The notes: generated by a model from the letters alone, not told the origin. Counted from the stretch's first letter, positions 1-9,335 are shown. The stretch: 64,000 bases of DNA from an uncultured Paludibaculum sp. (GCF_963665245.1 NZ_OY762267.1:496001-560000); one strand, 5' to 3'. Numbers and translations: made by a program.

Positions 1-1838
1 TCCGTCAACATATAGAGGACTTCCGCCGCAGGATTCGACCGGCGGTCGAACTGAATGGTCAACGTGGCCCGAGGTTGGGTCCGAAAGAGCTCCAGACGCC
101 GCGACGCCGAAGCGAATGACGGGTGGACGATCGGCTGCGTGTACGCGACGGTGTAGACGGTTTGTTCTTCCTTTGCCTGGCCATAGGTGGCTGCGAGCCG
201 GCCCAACCGCTCCGGATGCATCGACGACGACCGTTTGAACTCCGGCTTGATGAACACCGTCAGAATGTCCCCCAACCCGGCCGAGAACAGGGATTCCTTC
301 ATCCCCGGCCAGCGAACGGACACAGGCCAGCCGTTCGGGTCCTTCTCCAACTGGGTCCTCTCAGGAAGGTTCAGGATTTCAGTGGCTTTCCGGTTCACCG
401 CCGGACCCGGCCCCAGCAATGTGGCCGAACGCGCCGGCAGTGCATTTACCCATTGGGGCGCCTTGTCGATTCCCGGGAACTTCACCCAGCCCGTGTAGGG
501 CTGCGGGGCCGTGTTGACCACGTACATGCCGGCGGGCTTGCGGCAGAAGTGGGTACGGGCGCGCTGGCCGAGCAGCCATTCGGCATGGCCCATGGGCTTG
601 TAGGCTAGCAGCGCCTTCTCGCAGAACTGCGCGTGGGTGTCCAGGGCGTCTGGCTGGGAGACCGAGATGTTCGCACCCCAGGTGTGCTCGTCGAACAGGC
701 ACAGGTCCTTGTACATCTCGGCCGAGCGCTGCAGAATCCGCTTGGTCGGCTCACCCCATACTGGGGACAGCGCGGCGTCCAGATGGCGTTTGGCTAGTCG
801 CGAGGCCGCGACTTCTCGGGGTCCCGAGGCGTCGCCGTTGGCCCACCAGTCGGTCCACTCCCCTTCGTGCGTTGGAACGCTCGAACTCACCGCGGCTTCC
901 ATATCGTGGACGGCCTGGGTTGCGGTGGTCAGCCGGAGGGTGGGCTGCAGGCCCAGCTTGTTCCAGGCGTCGACGAACGGCGCCAACGGCGGGAACGGCG
1001 GATCGTTGTCGTAGCGCCATTGGTTTGTATAGGACAGCAGCAGCCGAGGATAGGAGTACCCTTCCCCGGTGAGTTTTTCGAGCCGCTTGGTGAGCTGCGC
1101 GTGAGCCGCCCGGAGCGAAGCCTCGTCGGTCCGCAACATGTCGCCATTGGAGGGAGGCCGCAGCGTCGTCGTCGCGCCCTTGGCCTGCCCATGCTGCCAG
1201 TTTTTGGGTTCGAAATAGGAATAGGCGGTGCCATAGTGGTCGCCCAGCCAGACGAACATACGCCGCCCGTCGGGCATCTTCCAGAAGAACGCCGAAGGCC
1301 GGCGGAACGGCGGGCCACCCATATCGGCATTGATGCCCATCAACAGATGGTGGATGCCGCGGTCGAGCAGGAGCAGAGCCCCGGCGCGGGGCATGCCGTT
1401 GACATCGTTCTGCATGGCGATGCTGATCTTCAGGTCGCGCTGCACCTGCGTGGGCAGCCAGTCGAGCGCCTGTTTCCACTGGGCCGCGTTCATGAACGGC
1501 GTCTGGTTGAACGGCATGGCGCAGACGTCCATCTGACCGGACTGCACCACTTTGACAAGCTGCGCCCGGCGCGCCGGAGCGGCTCCGCGCCACCAGTCGT
1601 CCACGGTCAGAGTGGCTTCGGCCGTCCAGTGGAAATTCGGGTTACGCATGCAGGTTTCCAGAGCGGCGTCGAGAAACCTTACCTGCAAATCCCGGCATAC
1701 CGAAGGCATATCGGTGTAGCCGACGTCTGTGTGCGAATGGTGAATGATGTCAATGTGCTGGATGCCGGCCGCGGGCGCGGCAACGGCGGGGATGGCAGTC
1801 AGCAATGAGGACTTTAGTAAATCTCTGCGGGTAGGCAT
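1..1838 (-). CDS. GH38-like glycoside hydrolase, Tat-exported (3' end off window)
   Basis: The minus strand is open from an ATG at 1838 to the left edge, so the C-terminus is missing. The protein starts MPTRRDLLKSSLLTAIPAVAA, a twin-arginine type signal followed by a hydrophobic stretch. It then has HIDIIHHSHTDVGYTD, the metal-binding HSHTDxG signature of GH38-type alpha-mannosidase-like N-terminal domains, and a later nucleophile-region candidate LLLMGIN-ADMGG-like segment. Expected role: exported enzyme trimming alpha-linked sugars; the substrate is unknown. The start codon lies 5 bases after the stop of the GH42 gene, so the two are almost certainly co-transcribed in a glycan-degradation unit. 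Visible length is about 612 residues, consistent with most of a GH38-like/DUF5054-type protein. The family assignment rests on the HSHTDVGY motif and general layout only. Confidence 0.75.
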   Translation of the reverse strand, partial: MPTRRDLLKSSLLTAIPAVAAPAAGIQHIDIIHHSHTDVGYTDMPSVCRDLQVRFLDAALETCMRNPNFHWTAEATLTVDDWWRGAAPARRAQLVKVVQSGQMDVCAMPFNQTPFMNAAQWKQALDWLPTQVQRDLKISIAMQNDVNGMPRAGALLLLDRGIHHLLMGINADMGGPPFRRPSAFFWKMPDGRRMFVWLGDHYGTAYSYFEPKNWQHGQAKGATTTLRPPSNGDMLRTDEASLRAAHAQLTKRLEKLTGEGYSYPRLLLSYTNQWRYDNDPPFPPLAPFVDAWNKLGLQPTLRLTTATQAVHDMEAAVSSSVPTHEGEWTDWWANGDASGPREVAASRLAKRHLDAALSPVWGEPTKRILQRSAEMYKDLCLFDEHTWGANISVSQPDALDTHAQFCEKALLAYKPMGHAEWLLGQRARTHFCRKPAGMYVVNTAPQPYTGWVKFPGIDKAPQWVNALPARSATLLGPGPAVNRKATEILNLPERTQLEKDPNGWPVSVRWPGMKESLFSAGLGDILTVFIKPEFKRSSSMHPERLGRLAATYGQAKEEQTVYTVAYTQPIVHPSFASASRRLELFRTQPRATLTIQFDRRSNPAAEVLYMLT

Positions 1839-1842
1839 GGAA

Positions 1843-3900
1843 TTATCGCTCTTCTGCAATGATGAGGTCCCAGGCGGGTAGGGTCACCGATTGGGCCTTG
1901 GCCACGGCTTTGCCTGTCAGCAAGTCGGTGGCGTTGGAGTAAGGATAGGAAAAGCTCTGCGGGGAGCCGGAGTAATTGAAGTAGTAATGAATCGCATGGC
2001 CGCTGTTGCCGGCGCCATGTTTGACGTGGACGGCAGCGGGCAACTGACGGTCGGGGCTGTCGAGACCGGCCTGTTTGAGGACGGAGTCCAGGACCTTCTT
2101 CTGCAGTTCGTCCGATAGCACGGTGCCTTCGAAGGTCACGGAGCCTTTGCCGAACTCGTTGCGGGTGATGGCCGGATAGCGGCTGAAGAAGGGGTGGTCG
2201 TAGGTCGCGAGCGCCTTGGCCGTATCCAGTTCGATCATCTCCACCCAAGTGGAGACCTGGTTGCCGGCGCCGGCCTGGAACGGATCGCCCTTCAGGGCCA
2301 ACGGCTGCTTCAGCGAGGAGAACTCCTGGTAGTGGAAGCCGGCCGCCTCGCGCAACGGTCCGGGCGCCATGACGGGCCGCACAGTGTCGTATTCGTCGGT
2401 GAAGCCGCTCTTGAAGGTCAATACCAGGTGACCGCCATTGCGGGCATAGTCAGCCAAGCGGTTCAGCACGGTATCGGAAGCGACGTACAGCGGCGGTACG
2501 ACGATGACCTTGTAGCGCTGCAGGTCCTTGGTCTCCGGAGTGATGAAGTCCACACCGACGTTCAACTGATAGAGCGACCGGTGGAGCTGCTGCAGGATGG
2601 TCATGTAGTCGGTCTTGTCGGAGAACGGCATGGAGCGGATGCCGTGGTAGGAGTCGGCCGAAAACAGGATGGCGATGTCCTGGGTCTTCTTGAGATTCAC
2701 CAGCTTCGGGCCGATCTTCTGGAGTTCGTGGCCTACGCGGGAGAACTCCTTATAAATCCGGTTCGGCTGCAGGTCGTGCGAGAGGACGCCCTTCCAGTAG
2801 GTCTCCTGGCCGTAGTGCAGCGAGTGCCAGTGCCAGTATTCGACCATGTTGGCGCCGTCGGCCAGATGCCCGTAGACGTTCATACGCAGTTGGCCGTCGT
2901 AGGGCGGGAACTGGCCCTTGGAGTCCCAACCGATGGTCTGGGCGTTCGTTTCGGTCACCAGGAAGTTCGTGTCCTTGACGGACCGGGCGATGTCGTCGGA
3001 CAGCGTCGCGGTCTGGAAGTCGAGCTCGTCCTGAACGCTGTAGTAAGGATTGGTCGCCGCGATGTCGAGGCTGCGAGCAATGGCCCACTGGTCGATGTCG
3101 GTGTGGACGCCGCCGCTGAAGTCCTGGGTCACGAACTGGCCGGGCCGCTTGTACTCGTTGACGATGCGCGCCTGCCAGTCGAGGAAATCGGTGACACGGG
3201 TTCGCTGGTAGCGCTCAAACTCCACCTTGTAGCCGGGGTTCAGGATGCCGTCGCGGGCCGGCAGTTCATCCCAACCCTGGACGAGCTGGCCCCAGTACAC
3301 CAAGCCCCAAACCTTGTTCAGTTCCTGGGTGGATCCGAACTTCTTCTTGAGGTACTCAACAAAGCCCTTCTGCACGACGGGCCCGGCCGACTGGTAGTAG
3401 GACGTCTCGTTGTCCACCTGGTAGCCGATGATGGCCGGATGGTCCTTGTAGTGGGCCATGATCTGGCGAATCACGCGCTCAGAGTAATACCGGTAAGTGG
3501 GGTGGGTGATGTCGAAGTTCTGGCGGATGCCGTAGGCGGATTTGGACCCGTCCATGTGGACGGCCATGATCTCGGGGTGTTTGTAGAACAGCCACGGCGG
3601 AATCGAGTAAGTGGGCGTGCCCATGATCACTTTGATGCCGGCTTTGTGGAGGGCGTCGAGAATCCGGTCCATCCAGGCGAACTCGAACTGTCCATCCTTC
3701 GGCTCCCAACTGGTCCAGGTGGACTCGCCCAGGCGGACGACGGTGAGTCCGGCCTGCTTCATCAGCTCGATGTCCTTGTCGAGCCGGTCTGAGGGCATGT
3801 ACTCCTCATAGAAGGCGGCCCCGTAGAGCACAGTCGGCATCTTGGGCGGCTGCGCGAGCGCGATCGTCGCGAAGGCGAGAAGGAGGGCAATTTGCTTCAC
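1843..3900 (-). CDS. GH42-type beta-galactosidase, secreted
   Basis: This is a glycoside hydrolase of the GH42 fold, expected to release beta-galactosyl residues from oligosaccharides. I place the start at the GTG at 3900 because it gives a compact signal peptide (VKQIALLLAFATIALAQ) of 685 residues in all. A longer frame from 3972 would extend into the repeat region and is less likely. The TIM barrel shows AAFYEEYMPSDRLDKDIELM and GESTWTSWEPKDG, typical of GH42. The acid/base candidate is the Glu in GYQVDNETSYY and the nucleophile candidate is the Glu in FLVTETNAQTIGWDSKG. A trimerisation-like beta-galactosidase domain follows (VIVVPPLYVASD). The gene ends 4 bases before the GH38-like gene, so they form an operon. 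Substrate specificity within GH42 cannot be read from the sequence. Confidence 0.85.
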   Translation of the reverse strand: MKQIALLLAFATIALAQPPKMPTVLYGAAFYEEYMPSDRLDKDIELMKQAGLTVVRLGESTWTSWEPKDGQFEFAWMDRILDALHKAGIKVIMGTPTYSIPPWLFYKHPEIMAVHMDGSKSAYGIRQNFDITHPTYRYYSERVIRQIMAHYKDHPAIIGYQVDNETSYYQSAGPVVQKGFVEYLKKKFGSTQELNKVWGLVYWGQLVQGWDELPARDGILNPGYKVEFERYQRTRVTDFLDWQARIVNEYKRPGQFVTQDFSGGVHTDIDQWAIARSLDIAATNPYYSVQDELDFQTATLSDDIARSVKDTNFLVTETNAQTIGWDSKGQFPPYDGQLRMNVYGHLADGANMVEYWHWHSLHYGQETYWKGVLSHDLQPNRIYKEFSRVGHELQKIGPKLVNLKKTQDIAILFSADSYHGIRSMPFSDKTDYMTILQQLHRSLYQLNVGVDFITPETKDLQRYKVIVVPPLYVASDTVLNRLADYARNGGHLVLTFKSGFTDEYDTVRPVMAPGPLREAAGFHYQEFSSLKQPLALKGDPFQAGAGNQVSTWVEMIELDTAKALATYDHPFFSRYPAITRNEFGKGSVTFEGTVLSDELQKKVLDSVLKQAGLDSPDRQLPAAVHVKHGAGNSGHAIHYYFNYSGSPQSFSYPYSNATDLLTGKAVAKAQSVTLPAWDLIIAEER

Positions 3901-3969
3901 GCAGGGGATTTTAACACCATGGAGTCCGGATTCGAAGCCCAAGCGTTCTGGGGGGTGCAGGGGGTTGTG

Positions 3970-4160
3970 CATGGCTTTGATCCGTCATGGGCGAGGGATT
4001 TGGGTTCGCGAATGGCTTTGATCCGCCATGGGCGGGGGATTTGCCGTTGTGAATGGCTTTGATCCGTCGCAGGTGAGGGATTTGGAGCCGCGAATGGCTT
4101 TGATCCGCCATGGGCGAGGGAATTGCCGTTGTGAATGGCTTTGATCCGTCACCCTTGGGG
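3970..4160. repeat. 41-bp tandem repeat, about five copies
   Basis: A unit beginning aTGGCTTTGATCCG recurs at 3970, 4011, 4052, 4093 and 4134, exactly 41 bp apart. The last copy diverges after its first 20 bp. Units alternate between two sub-types (one with ..TTGCCGTTGTG, one with ..TTTGG...CGCG), suggesting expansion as an 82-bp double unit. The repeats sit directly upstream of the GH42 start, between the glycosidase operon and the accessory island. Reading frames crossing it are repetitive low-complexity products and are not believed to be genes. Confidence 0.9.
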
Positions 4161-5315
4161 ACTTTCGGAGGGGCCGCGAGAGACAAGGCTCGGCGAAGCT
4201 GGCGTCCAGTTGGGGTCCGCCGGGTTCGGGTTGGGTTCGGGTTGGGTTCGGGCGAAGTGTCCTTTTTGTTGATTGGAAAGGACATTTCGGTTCGTTTCGT
4301 AATTTCACCTTTTCCCGATCCTGGCCAGCGCGGGCATCGACCGGAAGTCCGAAGTCCGTCTGGCCAAGTATGCGAGAACACACGTAGAGGGCGAGAGCCG
4401 AGCATAGAGGATGCAAATGTCAAAGAACCATGGCGGTCGAGGGCCGGAGCCGTGTGACACGCCAAGGCGGGTGTGCATGCACCCCCACCAAGTCAAGATG
4501 ATGGCACCGGTGCCAAAGGGAATTTTTGTATGTAGAAGAAACTAGGTGAGATGGGGTGTTTCGGCCGGAGTGCGTACTTCGAGAATGTCTGCGTCTTCGT
4601 TGAAGCTGCGACTCGCGCCGATGTCCATCGTGCCGTCACGGCATGCAGAGCCGGCATTCCGTTGACGATCGCGACTTCCGATCCTCGTCCCACGATCGGT
4701 ATTCTCTGGTGGCCGTGGAGTCTCTTCCCTCGGCGTTCGGTCCATACCAATGCACCGTCGACCCAACGCAGATGCCGTTCATTCCGTCGGCAGTGATCTT
4801 CGCGACTGCGATGGAGACGAATGGGTGAACACAAGCCGACTTATGGGTACCTATTTGGCCCAATGTCAGGGTAGAAGATGGGTCACGGGGGAATCGAGCC
4901 AGTCAACGACAACATGTCTAGTTCCGTTCGCAAAGTCTATAGACATACAGGGAATCCTCCTTGCGCCGCGGAATCACGGGGAGAATCCCAAAAGAATGCC
5001 GGGCGCGATTAGCAAATCGCGGAGGTGTCTGGCATTCTCATCGCATAAGCGTACACGGCGACGGGTGCTGGACGGTCTTGGCCAGCGCTACAACTGATGA
5101 GGACAGGCTTGGCAAGTATGGATGCCGCGACGATATACGCCCGCGTGATTGGGACCATGAACGCAACGCCTGGCGGCAAGAGGCAGTGGCAGCTCGTCCC
5201 AATCGCCTGCTTCGCGGAATCCGACATAGACGAGTGTCGGAGTTGCTTCGATGACAGATCTGCTGAGTTTATCAATAAAATCAAGCCTTTGGGTTTTGTC
5301 CGCAAGGGAGCGCGG
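4161..5315. other. Gene-poor junction between glycosidase operon and ABC-3C island
   Basis: No convincing gene is present. The stretch holds a short 12-bp tandem (GGTTCGGGTTGG, 2.5 copies, about 4222-4251) and the left copy of the 80-bp dispersed repeat (4464-4545). The remainder, 4546-5315, has only overlapping short frames with no recognisable domains. Base composition falls toward the right, as in the following accessory genes. A degraded gene is possible but none can be named. Confidence 0.6.
4464..4545. repeat. Dispersed 80-bp repeat, left copy
   Basis: The core GGCGGGTGTGC.TGC.CCCACC followed by AAGTCAAGATGATG is repeated at 13043-13120 in the same orientation, with about 80% identity by eye over 80 bp. 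Both copies continue through GGGAATTT and GTATGT.GAAGAAA. The pair brackets the ABC-3C / toxin-antitoxin region. It may be the end of a lost insertion sequence or a boundary repeat. Confidence 0.75.
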
Positions 5316-7259
5316 TCACTGTTTCGGGACACCCGGCCAGTCTGCCGGTATTAACTTCTCAGTCTCTAGCAGGCGATCGCCGACAGCGCGGACGAAGCGT
5401 TCATCGTCTGCGAAGTATGCATGCTCAAGTACGATGATCTGGAGATCCTGTTGGGTATCAACCTCTTTGAAGATGGCGTCGAAATATTTCCTTAGTTCGC
5501 CGCGTTCGGCGTCCGAATTTGTCGTGACAACGTTTGGCATCTTGTCGGGTGGATAAAATGGGCGGCTAAGCTGGTCGAAGACCACAAAGCCCGGAACAGG
5601 GCGCTCATGGATTTTAAAGTAACGCTGCAGGCCCAGAGATACAGCGACGTGCAACGATAAGTAATTCTCGTCCGAACCAATATCGCGCATCGAAATCCGG
5701 CGCTGCGCTGTAAGAATCCCCGCCGAGAGGTCCCTGGTGTTCAAGTAGACATTGCGCTGAGGGTAGAGGGCGGCAAATGGGAGACCGTCGAGAATATCGT
5801 TCGCCGCCAGGGCCACCTGTTGCTGGGCATCCTGAAGTCGATCCATCTTGTTGCTGTTATCGAGTTCCTCGGTTAGCTGCGCTATTCTGGCCTCCATCAA
5901 CCTCAAGCCGTCGGTCTTGGCTGGGGCCTCTGCTTCTTCAGCGATTTCAAGGAAGTAAGAAATGCGCCCGGCCACACGCATCCTTCGCTGCACGAGATCA
6001 AGCTGCTCCTGTATTGCCGTCGATTCTTTGCGCACGGCAAGGAGCTGAGCCTTAACAACCGCAAGACGGTTGGATAAACCGTCAATGCGGTCCTGAAGCG
6101 TCGCGATGTATGCGTCGATCTGCGGCCTCTCCCGTTCTGCGGACTGGAGCTGGCTCTGCAGCTCGCGATACGCGGCACGCACCGAAGTAAGCGTTTCGGT
6201 GCGCTGCATGATCCGGTTTGCACAGAGCGGACATATCTCGTTTGGCTTGTCACCACTGCTGAAGAGGTCGACGACTTGCAGGCGCCGCTGTTGCCGCTCA
6301 GTAGTGGTCACGAATGTGGCGGCTTCATCGCGCGCCTCTCGCACCGCCTCCATTTCCGAAAGGAGATGTGCGCGCTGCGTCATGAGTCTGCGCTCTTGAT
6401 TGGTGCGGTTGATCAGGCGGTCGCCTTCCTGATCAAGCTCCTGCTCTGGAACGTAATTTGCGGCAGAACCGAGGCCACGCCGAAGGGTTTCTATGCTGGC
6501 ATCGTCGATTGATATGTCTTCGAACAATCCCACCTGCTTGGCCTCTGCGGCGATCCCCCGCAGGCCAAGGGCTGTAGTATCGCGGTTCCTCTCAAGGGAC
6601 GTGATGCGGCGCTGCTCTGCTGCGTATTGCGCGTTCAATCGGCGAAGTTCTTGCTCCTTGGCTATCAGGCTTTCGTCTACAGTACCCAGAAAATAGGGAA
6701 ACGTGTCGATGATGCTCTGCCTTCGGTCGTCCTGCGCGCCTCGCAAAAGGACCGTTTTATTGATAATGACATCGTCGTCCTGGAGAAGGAACGGAGTGAT
6801 GTTGCGGGCGGTTACTCTTTTGGGGGCCCGAGGCGCACCAAAGACCTCGGTGTGTACATTTCCGATTCCGAGAATTTGCTCAAGCCTTTGAAGCATCGTC
6901 CCGACATTGGTGGTTCCTGTCAGATTGCCGGAAGATTTCGGTATTTCCAAATGGCTGCCGAAGGCGAGAAACGTCTCTTCGGCCGACAATTTATCAGCCT
7001 CGGGAATGCGCCTAGCAATGAAGGCCTGCGTTGAATCATTGACCAGGAGAATCGCAACCCAACTGGTGGCATCTCTTACGACTCCAGGTACGTGGCAGTG
7101 CGTGGCACCAAGGCAGTAGTCGATCACCTCGCAAATCGCGGACTTGCCAGACCCAGAACGGCCGGTGATGATGTTCACCGCATTGAGGTCGAATAGCAAA
7201 TCCCGCCTGCGGGAATCGTGACTATATAGGAAGATACCCCGCAATTGCCAGCGGCTCAT
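5316..7259 (-). CDS. ABC-three-component system ATPase (DUF3732, SMC/Rad50-like)
   Basis: A 647-residue SMC/Rad50-type ATPase, the motor of an ABC-3C conflict system. Near residues 28-42 is a Walker A, IITGRSGSGKSAICEVIDY. A long coiled-coil middle contains ICPLCANRI near residue 342, a CxxC hook able to bind zinc as in Rad50. The C-terminal half carries the signature-like GSDENYLSLHVAVSLGLQRYF and a Walker B, FVVFDQLSRPFYPP, in the DQ.S form typical of DUF3732. The ATG at 7259 overlaps the middle-component stop by 4 bp (ATGA), which decides this start over a longer frame from 7313. It is the last gene of the operon. The expected role is nucleotide-dependent sensing of invading DNA or RNA that licenses the effector; this follows from the family, not from data here. 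Confidence 0.88.
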   Translation of the reverse strand: MSRWQLRGIFLYSHDSRRRDLLFDLNAVNIITGRSGSGKSAICEVIDYCLGATHCHVPGVVRDATSWVAILLVNDSTQAFIARRIPEADKLSAEETFLAFGSHLEIPKSSGNLTGTTNVGTMLQRLEQILGIGNVHTEVFGAPRAPKRVTARNITPFLLQDDDVIINKTVLLRGAQDDRRQSIIDTFPYFLGTVDESLIAKEQELRRLNAQYAAEQRRITSLERNRDTTALGLRGIAAEAKQVGLFEDISIDDASIETLRRGLGSAANYVPEQELDQEGDRLINRTNQERRLMTQRAHLLSEMEAVREARDEAATFVTTTERQQRRLQVVDLFSSGDKPNEICPLCANRIMQRTETLTSVRAAYRELQSQLQSAERERPQIDAYIATLQDRIDGLSNRLAVVKAQLLAVRKESTAIQEQLDLVQRRMRVAGRISYFLEIAEEAEAPAKTDGLRLMEARIAQLTEELDNSNKMDRLQDAQQQVALAANDILDGLPFAALYPQRNVYLNTRDLSAGILTAQRRISMRDIGSDENYLSLHVAVSLGLQRYFKIHERPVPGFVVFDQLSRPFYPPDKMPNVVTTNSDAERGELRKYFDAIFKEVDTQQDLQIIVLEHAYFADDERFVRAVGDRLLETEKLIPADWPGVPKQ

Positions 7260-7741
7260 GGAGTCATCCCCAGCGAGTAGAAGACGGTGGCTTCCGGCAA
7301 TTTTTGGGTCCATTCCCCGAGATGGCTGGCGATCCGTAGCATGCGGACCCGCTCATCCTGGCCTGAGCGCTGCTTCGATACGGAAATTGCCCTATCGTTA
7401 ACGATTAATGTCCCTTCGCGCGCAATGGTAAAGAGCCGATATGCCACCCCGAAGCGCAGGGCATCCCCGGTAAGTTCGCGTGCGGCGCTGACCTGCGCTG
7501 GCAAATGAAGCGTAAGCTCAGGGTGCCTCATTAGCCATGTCAGAAAGCCCGTCCGAACATTCGTGCCGTCGAAACTCTCGATTGTTCGGCGCGACATGAC
7601 GATAGGCAGGACAATAAAACACAGCGAAAGTGAAGGGCCGGATGCGCTGTTTTTCGTGTAGGATTTGGCAAATTGCCACAGCAGAACGCTTGTAAGGGCC
7701 GGGTTGCTCATCGCAAAGGTGTCGATTCCAATCGCTTTCAC
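7256..7741 (-). CDS. ABC-3C middle component
   Basis: A 161-residue protein matching the layout of ABC-3C middle components. It has an N-terminal NPALTSVLLWQFAKSY, then LCFIVLPIVMSRRTIESF, then TGFLTWLMRHPEL and a helical tail. In the family it is thought to bridge the effector protein and the DUF3732 ATPase. It starts with GTG at 7741, overlapping the effector stop by 4 bp, and its own stop overlaps the ATPase start by 4 bp. The three genes are therefore translationally coupled in the order effector, middle component, ATPase. No enzymatic motif is visible. Confidence 0.85.
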   Translation of the reverse strand: MKAIGIDTFAMSNPALTSVLLWQFAKSYTKNSASGPSLSLCFIVLPIVMSRRTIESFDGTNVRTGFLTWLMRHPELTLHLPAQVSAARELTGDALRFGVAYRLFTIAREGTLIVNDRAISVSKQRSGQDERVRMLRIASHLGEWTQKLPEATVFYSLGMTP

Positions 7742-8934
7742 TTTTTGTCTCCTGGGTCCGGCAGGAGTTTCTTAAAGTCCGGGTGCCAGCCGACAAGGAG
7801 TCGGTTCGCTAAGTCCTGGTACGTTCCTTGCGTGACGAATGGAGGAATAAGGCCGCGGCCAAAAGTGAAGGGCCATTGCGGCGCGTCGTTGTGGCTCCAG
7901 TCGAGTATTTCGCAACCGTGCTTCTGCTTTTCCGTCTCCGTCGCAGAACAGGTGTCATCGCACATGGGGCCGTGACGATCGGTCCAGGTATTCACCAGTT
8001 TCTGGTCGTATTCATTCAATCGAGACGCCATGGAAACGTCGTCTTCAAGCCACTTCTGCCTTTGGTTTCGGCTCTTCCAGTGCGAACGCTTGGACCTCTC
8101 TATTCGGCTTCCGCCGCCGTTAACCAATTCAATCTGACGTCGCATGATGTCAGGAGCTGGCATACCGGCCGGTGGCGCGAGCGTATCGAAGTCATCCGGG
8201 AGACCATTTCCCGCCAACTCGTTTGCAAGATCCTCCAAGCATTGAAGCAACTCGCTCTTCCTGATAAATTTTGGCATCTGTCCCGTGAGCGAAAGGCAAG
8301 CGCGATTCATCCAGTAGCCCCGGAGCCGCTGAATCATCTTTTTGCGCTTTTCGGGACGGCCAACATTGCGCAGTTGCTCGTCGAGCATGGAATCGATCGC
8401 AAGAATATTCGGAGAGTCGACACAGAGCACGATCTGACTGAGAAGCCGCATCCGGTCCCCCGGCGGCAGGGCCATGAAGGCTTTACAGCCTTCGATACGA
8501 TCTGTGTGCGCGTGGATCTTCTTTGTAACTTCCTCAACTACTCGAGTAGCCTCCTTCTCTAGCGCTGCCTGAACGGCGGCACGGTCAGCGGTGGGCAAGG
8601 TGAGCGGCTGGAGTTCCGCGTGGACGGTGGCACAGGTTAGGAGAAAATATCGCTCCTTTGGGTCGTACTCAGATGCCCAAATCCGCAGCGTCTTCCAAAG
8701 CTTCGTGGTCGTTACCTTGATCTCGGGAAGAGATGCCTTGAGGCTATGTGAGACCTGAAAACGGGTGCTATCGATGGAGTCAGGAGCGATTGCCGTGTGA
8801 TGAAGTGTGATGTCGTCCGTCAGTTCGATGGTTACGGACTCGTCGTCCCCGGCCTGGAGCAGGACTACGAGCGCATGGAGGGTCTGGAAATTATAGCCTA
8901 GCGTGCTGTCGACGGCATTGTAGTCAGCAGGCAT
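7738..8934 (-). CDS. ABC-3C effector/C-terminal-domain protein with nuclease-like N-domain
   Basis: A 398-residue protein starting MPADYNAVDSTLGYNFQTL. The N-terminal 100 residues follow the DUF4297/Cap4-like restriction-fold pattern: GYNFQTLHALVVLL, then VTIELTDDITL, then LWKTLRIWASEYDP. In family members the strand after the acidic pair reads QxK; here it reads RFQVSHSLKA, so the usual lysine is Ser or displaced by three residues. The C-terminal 250 residues are the ABC-3C C-terminal domain expected to contact the partner proteins. I chose the ATG at 8934 because the longer frame to 9120 adds 62 residues with no family resemblance. It is the first gene of the coupled operon, with 107 bp before it to the small gene upstream. 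Likely a DNA-cleaving effector, unless the substitution has inactivated it. Confidence 0.82.
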   Translation of the reverse strand: MPADYNAVDSTLGYNFQTLHALVVLLQAGDDESVTIELTDDITLHHTAIAPDSIDSTRFQVSHSLKASLPEIKVTTTKLWKTLRIWASEYDPKERYFLLTCATVHAELQPLTLPTADRAAVQAALEKEATRVVEEVTKKIHAHTDRIEGCKAFMALPPGDRMRLLSQIVLCVDSPNILAIDSMLDEQLRNVGRPEKRKKMIQRLRGYWMNRACLSLTGQMPKFIRKSELLQCLEDLANELAGNGLPDDFDTLAPPAGMPAPDIMRRQIELVNGGGSRIERSKRSHWKSRNQRQKWLEDDVSMASRLNEYDQKLVNTWTDRHGPMCDDTCSATETEKQKHGCEILDWSHNDAPQWPFTFGRGLIPPFVTQGTYQDLANRLLVGWHPDFKKLLPDPGDKK

Positions 8935-9041
8935 CCCAGATAAACTCTTGAGAGTCCAGTCATTAAGACGTGAAGGACTGAATTGTATCAAAAATGACAC
9001 CCGCCAGGTGACCCCAATCGATGCAGTAGAAATGGCGCTGG

Positions 9042-9335
9042 TCATTGCCCAAGAAGCTCCCGCACTCGCTGTCGCTTCGTAGTGCCTGCCGGTCCTCCCT
9101 TGGTGCTTGGTTCCGACCATGTGATGACCTGCTGCAGTCGAATCCTGTGCTCGGTGGGATTGCGGAGAACGGTGACGGTGAATTCCGTCATGGCGGCGGG
9201 AGCGAATTTAATTGGCGGGTCTTTCCGGAAGTCGGCGACTGTGAGCGCCACCGCCTCATAAAGAGAATCGGCCTCGACCTCGACGGCACGCACCGTCTTC
9301 TCGGAATCGGTGAAGGACACGCGGCAGCGGGCCAT
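9042..9335 (-). CDS. Small hypothetical protein (about 97 aa)
   Basis: The protein begins MARCRVSFTDSEKTVRAVEVEADSLYEAVAL and ends TKRQRVRELLG. I recall similar 85-100 residue proteins (MARC.VSF.D.EG..H.VEVEA.SLYEA) as a recurrent unnamed family in acidobacteria, but give it no function. The start at 9335 is preferred because the homologous segment begins there. It lies on the same strand just before the ABC-3C genes and could be co-transcribed with them, but it is a common passenger elsewhere and may be unrelated. Confidence 0.7.
   Translation of the reverse strand: MARCRVSFTDSEKTVRAVEVEADSLYEAVALTVADFRKDPPIKFAPAAMTEFTVTVLRNPTEHRIRLQQVITWSEPSTKGGPAGTTKRQRVRELLGQ

Noticed and set aside
2194..3792. 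532-codon plus-strand open frame opposite the GH42 gene
   Set aside because: It mirrors the codon structure of the GH42 gene, has no domain features, and GH42 motifs are clear on the other strand. High GC makes such long antisense frames common.
3911..4465. Minus-strand frame across the 41-bp repeats
   Set aside because: Its translation is just the repeat read in frame (DQSHSR..KPF..) with no fold-like content.
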